64,000 nt of DNA. Source: Bacteroidota bacterium. Its GTDB lineage: Bacteria; Bacteroidota; Bacteroidia; Chitinophagales; Chitinophagaceae. The notes beneath the pieces are model-generated. The model was given only the letters and a program-made list of their open reading frames with translations. It had not been told where the DNA came from and did not search any database. Below, piece after piece: positions 57,471-64,000 of this stretch. The stretch spans positions 1-64,000 of the forward strand of contig JAEWKK010000003.1 of the NCBI GenBank assembly GCA_023386045.1. The letters run 5' to 3'. Position numbers and translations under genes: made by a program. The first letter of the stretch is position 1. Every line of letters begins with the position of its first letter.

Positions 57471-59603
57471 TTATCTCAAAATGGTTACATTTCCTTTGTA
57501 ATAGATCTTCTTGCCGCTTATCAGCTCAACAGTGAGCACATAATAATAGGTGCCGTCAGGAAGATTTTTGCCTTTGTAGGTGCCGTCCCAGTTGTTCTTG
57601 TATTCATTGCTTTCGAAGACCTTGCCTCCGTATCGGTTGAATACTTCCACTTTAGCTTTCACCAGGCAGGCGCCCAGGTTCACCAACCATACATCATTGA
57701 TGCCATCACCATTTGGTGTAAAGGCATTTTGCGGATCAAAGCAATTGAGCACGGTTACTTCCACTTCATCGGTAGAAGTACATCCCTGTGGTGAAGTAGC
57801 TGTAAGTGTATAGGTTGTAGTCTGGTTAGGACCGGCCATTGGATTGAGAATGTTAAAAGCTGAAAGGCCGGCTGGCGGTGTCCACATATAAGTACCCGGA
57901 CCTGCTGTTGCCTGAAGCTGAACATAATCGCCATTAATTACGCTCAGGTCTGGCCCGGCGTTGATCTGGGGACCTGCAAATGCAGTGACATTGATAGTGT
58001 CGGTGGCAACACAGGGACCCTGGTAAGCTGTAACAATGTATTGATTATTGGAAGAAACAGTAATAGTTGGTTGTGCTACTGAAGAAGAGCTCAAGCCTGC
58101 CGAAGGGCTCCAGGAATAAGTAGTAGCGGCTGAAGTGATCCGTGGCGTAAAGCTGGCGCCAATACATACTGAAGTATCAGTTGGCAGGGCAGTGATGCCC
58201 AGGTTATTCGTGAGACCTACGGTAGTAACAATATTATTGATACAGCCATTGGAATCTTTTACTGTAACAATTGTAGCTCCGGTTGGAAGGCCGTTAAATA
58301 CATTTGAGTTCTGGAAATTGCCTCCATTAATGGCGTACTGATATGGTGTGTTGCCATTACCCGCAGGAACTGAAACAGAAATGGAACCGGAATTATTTCC
58401 GCAATTGGAAGGGGTAACGGTTGCTGTACCACCTAACTGGTCTCTTATAAGGATGGTGATACTATCTGCATAGAAATTAGAAGAAGTTCCGCAGGAGCCA
58501 AAGGTTACATAGATCTTAAAGGTTTCATCACCTTCCAATGAATTGTCAAGAATAGGGTTGATTGGAATGGTAACAATGGAATCGTTGGCAGGTATGATCA
58601 CCGAAGTAGGCATCACCTGTACGTCAATTCCATTGGTTGCTGTACCGGTATAGGCAAGTGTAACAGGCTGAGGGAACGGGAATTTTCTCTGCCTTGCTAT
58701 TTTAATGGATCCTGCAGTGCAGCCTTCGATTACGTAAGGCACACCTGCACTGGTAGTTGGGTTTCCATTAATGATCTGTAAAGGAGTAGAAGTAAGACTT
58801 CTGGCTTCAATCATAACACCACTATCAAAAGCTGCATCACCAACGTCAGCGATGGCAATCTTAAGGTGATAGGTCTGGCAGGGAACCACGATAGCCTGAG
58901 CTGTCATTACAGTTGTATGCCCACCGTAGGTGAAATTCAGGTTGCCCCCATTGTTGATATAATATTGAACAAAAGGAGATCCGGGTCCCATTTGTGTACA
59001 GAGGTTAGGCGTCTGGTCCAATCCATCGTTAATAGAGTTAATTGCAACCGGGATATTTGTTCCCGGAATGATTGCCAGGTTTTGTGCACCCGTAATTCCA
59101 GGTCCGCTGATAAAGAAGGCAAAAACGTCATTAAAGCTACTACATGTATAACCAGGGTATTCTTCGGATCCAAAAACATAATTAAACCTTACTGTATCGC
59201 CAATCGGGACAAAATCAAATTCCAATACCGAAGCATCGTTGGTAGTTCCGCCTCCGATCAATGCTGAAAGCTGTGCATCGCCAGGTGATCCATGAGACGT
59301 GGAAGCAAAATTCAATTCAGTTCCATTCATCCCATACAGGGTTCCATTAGTCAATGCTCTACCTGTGGTCAGAACAATACCACTATCCAGGTTGATCTGT
59401 GTACCTCCAAGGTTATTAAAATAACCTGTTGCAAGGCTATTCCCTGTAAGGGTCACATTACTGATTGTAATTCCTGTACCTACCAGCTGCTGGGCGAGTA
59501 GTTGGGCGTTGGATTGTGGGGTAATGATTAATTGCGAATAACTCAGAAAAGCTGTAAATGTCAATAGAACGACTAAAGCCGTCTTTTTTAGTGCAGTTAA
59601 CAT
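57471..59603 (-). CDS. Surface protein with choice-of-anchor L domain and T9SS type B sorting domain
   Basis: The 710-aa protein has a signal peptide (KTALVVLLTFTAFLSYSQ). Residues about 30-275 form a choice-of-anchor L domain (LDSGIVLTTGRALTNGTLYG; NYVFGSEEYPGYTCSSFND; DVGDAAFDSGVMIEARS). An Ig-like and PKD-like middle part follows with Cys pairs. The last about 85 residues are the gliding-motility C-terminal (T9SS type B) domain: NAFTPNGDGINDVWLV, FNRYGGKVFES, YKNNWDGTYKGKNLPDGTYY. It is secreted by the type IX system to the cell surface and likely acts in adhesion. The tandem domains are typical of Bacteroidota adhesins. Confidence 0.93.
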   Translation of the reverse strand: MLTALKKTALVVLLTFTAFLSYSQLIITPQSNAQLLAQQLVGTGITISNVTLTGNSLATGYFNNLGGTQINLDSGIVLTTGRALTNGTLYGMNGTELNFASTSHGSPGDAQLSALIGGGTTNDASVLEFDFVPIGDTVRFNYVFGSEEYPGYTCSSFNDVFAFFISGPGITGAQNLAIIPGTNIPVAINSINDGLDQTPNLCTQMGPGSPFVQYYINNGGNLNFTYGGHTTVMTAQAIVVPCQTYHLKIAIADVGDAAFDSGVMIEARSLTSTPLQIINGNPTTSAGVPYVIEGCTAGSIKIARQRKFPFPQPVTLAYTGTATNGIDVQVMPTSVIIPANDSIVTIPINPILDNSLEGDETFKIYVTFGSCGTSSNFYADSITILIRDQLGGTATVTPSNCGNNSGSISVSVPAGNGNTPYQYAINGGNFQNSNVFNGLPTGATIVTVKDSNGCINNIVTTVGLTNNLGITALPTDTSVCIGASFTPRITSAATTYSWSPSAGLSSSSVAQPTITVSSNNQYIVTAYQGPCVATDTINVTAFAGPQINAGPDLSVINGDYVQLQATAGPGTYMWTPPAGLSAFNILNPMAGPNQTTTYTLTATSPQGCTSTDEVEVTVLNCFDPQNAFTPNGDGINDVWLVNLGACLVKAKVEVFNRYGGKVFESNEYKNNWDGTYKGKNLPDGTYYYVLTVELISGKKIYYKGNVTILR

Positions 59604-59859
59604 GGCAGTCCAGTAAGTTTGATTGCTATGAAGATAAGAACTTATGGAGACCTGTTAAAAATTTGAAAAATAATTTTTTCGGTACAATATCAATCATTGA
59701 GTTTCAAATAAATACGAAGCTTGATTGTATTTATAGGTAAAATAAACCCCGGAAGAAGCTTCCTTGAAAAACCAGGCTTTTTGATCAGCAAACCATCACC
59801 GGGATTGCTTTACAGGGAGTTTTGATATATGATTATGCGTTTCATTATAAGCTGGCTGC

Positions 59860-60324
59860 TCATCCTTTTTTTGAAACAAAACCATAGTATTGGATCGATT
59901 GGCGGTTATTACTACTGGCAAACAATCGGGCGTAGCCATTTTTATAAATGGTAAAGTTCAGTTGCCTGACATCGTCCTGGTCTTTTGGTTTGATGGTAAT
60001 TTCCCAGCTGTTTATCTTTTTTTGCTTTGCCTTGTATTCGAACGATGAGGAATTGAAATTCATACCTCCCTCTCCGGGGGATACGGTATAAGCCCTGCCG
60101 AAGTAAGGAAGGTAGCAGGAAAGAGAATCTCCATTCACACTTAATTCAAATCCACCGGTAACCTGCCTGGTACTTCCCGACATGGGCGTCATGGTTTGTG
60201 GAGTAAAAACAAAATGCTTCGAGGTGATCATTTCTTTTAGGGTGGCGGGGTCAGATTCCTGGGCTTTGACGGTCACACTCAAAAAGGAAAGAAACAGATA
60301 AAATACCAACCCTAAATTTTTCAT
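59860..60324 (-). CDS. DUF4251 exported protein
   Basis: This 154-aa protein has a signal peptide (KNLGLVFYLFLSFLSVTVKA). The mature part carries the DUF4251 pattern (KHFVFTPQTMTPMSGSTRQV; GDSLSCYLPYFGRAY; GGMNFNSSSFEYK; NFTIYKNGYARLFASSNNRQ). It is a beta-barrel or lipocalin-like fold in the periplasm with unknown function, common in Bacteroidota. Monocistronic, with about 250 bp of unassigned sequence upstream. Confidence 0.85.
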   Translation of the reverse strand: MKNLGLVFYLFLSFLSVTVKAQESDPATLKEMITSKHFVFTPQTMTPMSGSTRQVTGGFELSVNGDSLSCYLPYFGRAYTVSPGEGGMNFNSSSFEYKAKQKKINSWEITIKPKDQDDVRQLNFTIYKNGYARLFASSNNRQSIQYYGFVSKKG

Positions 60325-60572
60325 GAGATAGATTTTGGAAAACAGTAGCTCAAAGCCTGTACCAGAGCAGTTTGTTTTTGAATTCTTAAGAGCCTGTTAG
60401 GTTAAAGATTTTTATCAATGCTGCAAGGTTAAATAAAAATGTTACCGAAGGAAATGAATTGTGATATAGAAAAATAAGTGGAATGATCCTGAAGGTTGAA
60501 ACATCGAAAGCAAGCACAAAATTAAATTCATGATGAACTATTAATGCACTGCTTTCATTTAGCAGCCTTCAA

Positions 60573-61310
60573 TCAGACTTCCAGTAAAAAGAAGGGAAGA
60601 CCTGATTTTTGCAAAATGGGTTTGGCAACATTGTACACTTTGATACCATCATTAGTAAATCCTTCCAATGAACCAATATGTGCATGGCCATGAAATGCTG
60701 CTAATACCTTGTGGCGGTTCAGGGGTTCTGCAAGACGGGAGCAGCCCAGGAAGGGGAAGATGGCTTCGGGCTCACCTACAATGGTTTCTTTGATGGGTGC
60801 ATAATGCAGCACCGCTATTTTTTTGATATCTCTTTGTTCTGCATCCAACCGCGAAAGAGCCCTGTCCAGATGAAGTGCCTCGTCTACTGCTTCCTGTACA
60901 AAGGCCTTCATGGCGCCCTCTCCAAAAAACGAAAGCATATACCTGTCAAAACCACCTCCAAATCCTTTAACACCAGCAAATCCTACATTACCAATGATCA
61001 CTGATTCTCCATCCAGCACATGTATTCCTTCCTTGAGTAAAATCTGCCTGATCAATTTATGTCTTCCTTTTTCATAGTCGTGATTACCCAGAACAGCAAT
61101 GACAGGAATGCTGCACATTTTGAGTTCATCCGCAAGTATCTGGGCTTCCTGTTCATCACCGGTATCGGTAAGGTCTCCTGCAATCACAAGGACATCAGCT
61201 TTGGAAGATATTTCTTTGAAATAATCTCCCCATTTTCCTTTATCGCCTTCACGCACATGAACGTCAGCCACAGCTGCGATTCTTGTTTTTGGTTTTGCTT
61301 CCTCTGTCAT
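60573..61310 (-). CDS. Calcineurin-like metallophosphoesterase
   Basis: The 245-aa cytoplasmic protein carries all metal-binding motifs of the family: DVHVRE (D-x-H), AGDLTDTG (GDxxD), LGNHDYEKG (GNHD) and FHGHAHIG (GHxH). It should hydrolyse a phosphoester; the substrate is unknown. It is the second gene of a pair: the nucleotidyltransferase stop lies beside its own start (stop at 61312-61314, start at 61310), so they are translationally linked and may act on the same nucleotide-type substrate. Confidence 0.88.
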   Translation of the reverse strand: MTEEAKPKTRIAAVADVHVREGDKGKWGDYFKEISSKADVLVIAGDLTDTGDEQEAQILADELKMCSIPVIAVLGNHDYEKGRHKLIRQILLKEGIHVLDGESVIIGNVGFAGVKGFGGGFDRYMLSFFGEGAMKAFVQEAVDEALHLDRALSRLDAEQRDIKKIAVLHYAPIKETIVGEPEAIFPFLGCSRLAEPLNRHKVLAAFHGHAHIGSLEGFTNDGIKVYNVAKPILQKSGLPFFLLEV

Positions 61311-61311
61311 G

Positions 61312-62061
61312 CTAAACCGTTTTTATGGTGTAGGTTTTATAATTCCAGGTTTTGATGTCCACCTCATATTGCGTCTGGTCGATCATTGGCCCCCTGCAAA
61401 CTTTTTCATAAGCAGGTGGAAGATCATACTGCTCATGGGCGCGGCGCATCAATTCATCAAAAAGCCAGCGGGGGATGATGTCATGATATTCGGAAGGATA
61501 AACAAACTGGAACTGAAGAAGCTGCGCCAGTAAAATATGCCAGTGCGGGTCAAGTCTTCTTAATAGCCTTTTCCAGTCAAGATCTTTTCCGGATTTTAAT
61601 ATTACATGGTTGACGTCTGCTCCGTCGTAGCGTTCCCTGTTCTGTACATAGATCTTGCAGAAAATCAATTCTTCGGGAGCTAAAAGCCGTACGTCCACAC
61701 CAACGAAATTTCCTCTTGTAGCATGCTCCAGCCAGGTATCATCTACCGTACAGATATTATTGACCGTATCGAAAATAATGTCAATGAAATATTCTCCCTT
61801 ATACACTTTACAAAGCCACCTGACATCATAGAGATCAGTTTCATATCCCTTATCAGCGAAAAATTTGAGTATTCGGGGATAGTCGCTTGGCTTGCAAAAA
61901 ATATCCAGGTCTTTGGTATCCCTGAATATTCCTGTATGATGGAACATGGCAAAGGCGCCTCCCAGCATAAAGGGAACGCCGCTTTCAATCAGTAAATCCA
62001 AAGCCTCCCGGTAAAAAGCATGAGCTTCTTTTTTCTGTTCTTCAGTTACAATCATAAACAC
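61312..62061 (-). CDS. Nucleotidyltransferase-fold protein
   Basis: The 249-aa protein has the nucleotidyltransferase pattern LGGAFAMFHHTG then RDTKDLDIF, with the two Asp of the D-x-D motif and a later Asp in FIDIIFD. The fold is used by toxin/antitoxin, antibiotic and tRNA-modifying enzymes; this group is uncharacterised. The remainder is helical (RLLRRLDPHWHILLAQLL). It starts the pair with the phosphoesterase gene. No helical HEPN partner lies next to it, so a MNT/HEPN toxin pair is unlikely. Confidence 0.75.
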   Translation of the reverse strand: MFMIVTEEQKKEAHAFYREALDLLIESGVPFMLGGAFAMFHHTGIFRDTKDLDIFCKPSDYPRILKFFADKGYETDLYDVRWLCKVYKGEYFIDIIFDTVNNICTVDDTWLEHATRGNFVGVDVRLLAPEELIFCKIYVQNRERYDGADVNHVILKSGKDLDWKRLLRRLDPHWHILLAQLLQFQFVYPSEYHDIIPRWLFDELMRRAHEQYDLPPAYEKVCRGPMIDQTQYEVDIKTWNYKTYTIKTV

Positions 62062-62204
62062 AGTTTAACTAGCCAATCCAATGATTAATGCCAGTTAACT
62101 GTTATAAAGAACGTGCCAGATGCGGTAAGAAAGGAGGGGGAAATCAAAGACAATAAGATGCTGACCTGTTGGAGGCAACAGGTGAAAACAATGCAAATGC
62201 TATT

Positions 62205-62333
62205 TTAAGCCGGACTGTTGATCAGTATATACAATATGATCACATAAAAGGCAAGAAAAACAGCGGAAAGGAATAGGCTGCGCAGGAGCGTGGTTTTGTT
62301 TAGGGCGCTGAGTTTTTTCAGAGCGGATTTCAT
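62205..62333 (-). CDS. Small membrane protein, 42 aa
   Basis: The minus strand encodes MKSALKKLSALNKTTLLRSL, FLSAVFLAFYVIILYILINS, PA, stop. A basic amphipathic start precedes one hydrophobic helix of about 20 residues, so this is a single-pass membrane protein. The frame is short, and evidence is the protein-like layout and clean stop. No family recognised. Confidence 0.45.
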   Translation of the reverse strand: MKSALKKLSALNKTTLLRSLFLSAVFLAFYVIILYILINSPA

Positions 62334-62399
62334 GGCTTTCTTTTTAGAATTGGATAAAGACTCGATCAAGATAATTGCAAATATTCATAAACGCAACAA

Positions 62400-62427
62400 A
62401 AAGCCCCGCTTTTTTCTGCGGGGCTTT
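62400..62427 (-). terminator. Terminator of the M43 protease gene
   Basis: AAAGCCCCGC (62400-62409) pairs with GCGGGGCTTT (62418-62427). On the minus strand the hairpin is followed by a T-run. It lies 24 bp past the stop at 62452. Confidence 0.9.
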
Positions 62428-62451
62428 CGATGAAAAAGGTTTTTTGTTCTA

Positions 62452-63438
62452 TCAGTTTGGTGAAGTGGTAGATACATAGTTGGCTCTTGATCCATCTATT
62501 GCTGCATCCATTCTGTTTTTTTGACCACTGGTGAACATGTACATACAACGGTCATCGGTATAATCCATATAGTTCATCCACTGTTCCAATGGTTTGCCGG
62601 AACACTTGCTTCTGTGTGTTTGCGCAGGACATCCTCCATTGGATGCATCATGCAATGGCGTATCATCAACCAGGTCATTTCCACAACGCCTGTCGCCCCA
62701 GATATGACGCAGGTTAAACCAATGCCCGATTTCATGTGTTGCAGTTCTTCCCAGGTTGAACTGGCTGTACATGGCATAAGAAGCCGTGGTGCCAAAAGCC
62801 TGGTAGTCGATTACCACTCCATCGGTTTGAATACTGCCACCCGGAAACTGTGCATAGCCCAGTAAGCCGCTGCTCAGATCACAAACCCAAAGATTCAGTT
62901 TGGATTCAGGATTGACTGCATCGCTACCGCCCTGAGAGGTTTTCTTAACAGCGTCGTTGGTACCGAAAGTTGCTGTTGAAGAAGCTTTTCTTACAGTTTG
63001 GGAAAGCACAAAACGAATATCACAATTGGCAACATTGGCATAATTGTAACCAGCCAGGTAAACATTGGAATTTCCCAATTCTATGTTGGCCTTATTAAAG
63101 TCTTTGTTCAGCACATCCAATTGTGACTGGATCTGCGCATCACTTACAATGGATGGATTGGTAAGCACCACATGAACTACAACAGGTACGTACAAAGTAC
63201 CAGCACCCCTGGCCTGGCGGCCTTTGTAATTCTGAGTAAAGATCTCGAGATCTTCCAGTTTTTTAGCCCTGGCCGGGTTTTCAGCGATCTGCTTTTCCAG
63301 TACTTCCTGGGAAGCACATAAGCGTTCTGAAACCGGTTCGTTGGCTGCTAATTCCGGAATTGCCTGGATGTTGTCTTGTTTAGCACAGGAAGCAAATAAT
63401 AAAATACTTGCCAGTAAAGGGGCAGAGAATTTTTTCAT
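62452..63438 (-). CDS. Lipoprotein zinc protease, M43 (pappalysin-like)
   Basis: The 328-aa protein has a lipoprotein signal (MKKFSAPLLASILLFASCAK). The extended metzincin site HEIGHWFNLRHIWGD (about 233) has three His ligands and the catalytic Glu. The downstream Met-turn is in QWMNYMDYTDDRCMYMFT. Residues 80-200 carry typical M43 strands (TLYVPVVVHVVL; VNPESKLNLWVCDLSSGLLG). It is probably anchored to the outer membrane and cuts extracellular proteins. Length and motifs agree with cytophagalysin-type M43 enzymes. Confidence 0.92.
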   Translation of the reverse strand: MKKFSAPLLASILLFASCAKQDNIQAIPELAANEPVSERLCASQEVLEKQIAENPARAKKLEDLEIFTQNYKGRQARGAGTLYVPVVVHVVLTNPSIVSDAQIQSQLDVLNKDFNKANIELGNSNVYLAGYNYANVANCDIRFVLSQTVRKASSTATFGTNDAVKKTSQGGSDAVNPESKLNLWVCDLSSGLLGYAQFPGGSIQTDGVVIDYQAFGTTASYAMYSQFNLGRTATHEIGHWFNLRHIWGDRRCGNDLVDDTPLHDASNGGCPAQTHRSKCSGKPLEQWMNYMDYTDDRCMYMFTSGQKNRMDAAIDGSRANYVSTTSPN

Positions 63439-63478
63439 GTAGTGTGTGTTTTGGAGTTAAGATAGCAGAAAAAAATGA

Positions 63479-64000
63479 TCAGCCTGCACTTTCCAATAAT
63501 TTTTTTGTTGGTATGTTACCCAGGTTACTGTGGTCTTTTTTCCTGACAATAGTGAACTTCCTGGTTCTTTCCTTCATCAGCGCAATGGCTTCCTCTGAAG
63601 AGCTGAAAGTGTGGTTAATATTGACAAGATTCTTTTCCAGCTTGTCGTATCTCTTTGTCATGAGGTAAATAAAAATTTGGAGGTAGTGAATGCCTTCGAA
63701 GACAAAGGTTTTGTGTTGTGCCAGATTATCTTTCTGCTTGAGGAACTCTCCGGGCAGGTCGGTATAATGCATGCCTGGCCTCAGGTGATGCATGGTATGG
63801 TAGCCATCATTCCAGCAAACCTTGTTGTAAGGGGTATTGATGCAGATAATTGAATTGGTATAGATATCATCTGGATGGGATCTTTCAACAAAAGCATGCT
63901 GCGTCCAGTTGCCCAACATCATTACCAGGCGGGCAAAGAGGAAGGGAATGATAAATACCAGCAGGGTGGCAGGAAGATTTACAAAACTCAATCCAATACA
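63479..64000 (-). CDS. Fatty acid desaturase family protein, C-terminal part (cut by window edge)
   Basis: The minus frame stays open to the right edge (CIG then LSFVNLPATLLVFIIPFLFA), so the TTG at 63991 is not the real start. The visible part has a membrane segment, the His boxes GNWTQHAFV and NDGYHTMHHLRPGMHY, and a cytoplasmic end. These His residues bind the di-iron centre of membrane desaturases and hydroxylases. The substrate is not known. The N-terminal His box lies outside the window. Confidence 0.8.
   Translation of the reverse strand, partial: CIGLSFVNLPATLLVFIIPFLFARLVMMLGNWTQHAFVERSHPDDIYTNSIICINTPYNKVCWNDGYHTMHHLRPGMHYTDLPGEFLKQKDNLAQHKTFVFEGIHYLQIFIYLMTKRYDKLEKNLVNINHTFSSSEEAIALMKERTRKFTIVRKKDHSNLGNIPTKKLLESAG

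Overview
The window comes from a member of the Bacteroidota, most likely the Chitinophagales (Chitinophaga or Ferruginibacter type). The evidence is a type IX secretion (gliding-motility) C-terminal domain, DUF5686, DUF4251 and DUF5117-type proteins, a CarboxypepD_reg-like outer-membrane protein, Bacteroidota-style Rhs proteins carrying the YYPFGML and YRYGFNGKE signatures, and TAnnTTTG promoter boxes. No tRNA, rRNA or CRISPR array was seen.

Positions 1-20,770 hold a large accessory operon on the + strand. It starts with the end of an IS3-family insertion element (1-127) that has cut off the first gene, a probable outer-membrane beta-barrel protein that also carries a frameshift. Tightly spaced genes follow: an exported FN3-like protein, a giant exported protein of about 2495 aa with an SpvB/TcB-like start and a PA14 domain, a small LolA-like exported protein, and a 2758-aa Sec-exported Rhs protein with a C-terminal toxin tip. 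A lipoprotein gene 2 bp downstream is the probable immunity gene. The order 'TcB-like then Rhs/TcC-like' looks like a Tc-toxin cocoon split over two genes but exported by Sec.

Positions 20,950-29,060 are a graveyard or store of displaced Rhs tips with immunity genes. One is on the + strand: a decayed core, an intact tip and a small partner. The others are on the - strand: HNH nuclease with SUFU, DUF6883 with DUF4926, a toxin remnant with an Imm42-like gene, and a core-plus-tip with its small partner. One orphan core shares an 82-bp perfect inverted repeat with the active rhs gene. Three cassettes begin with the same 12-bp sequence. A tyrosine recombinase gene (29,149-30,210) sits at the end of the array, and a dead XRE regulator lies within it. 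Together these suggest that toxin tips can be swapped by inversion or recombination.

Positions 30,200-64,000 look like ordinary chromosome. They hold a CPBP membrane protease, free methionine sulfoxide reductase, M1 peptidase, KASIII enzyme, glutaminyl-tRNA synthetase, DUF5117-type metalloprotease, an mntR-mntH pair (the transporter fused to a UspA domain), a GT35-like glucan enzyme, ispH, a GH13 amylase, an HtrA protease, a LuxC-like reductase divergent from a ferredoxin, DUF4268, DUF5686, a T9SS type B surface protein, DUF4251, a phosphoesterase/nucleotidyltransferase pair, an M43 lipoprotein protease and a partial fatty acid desaturase. Several hairpin terminators, small membrane proteins and non-coding repeats lie between them.
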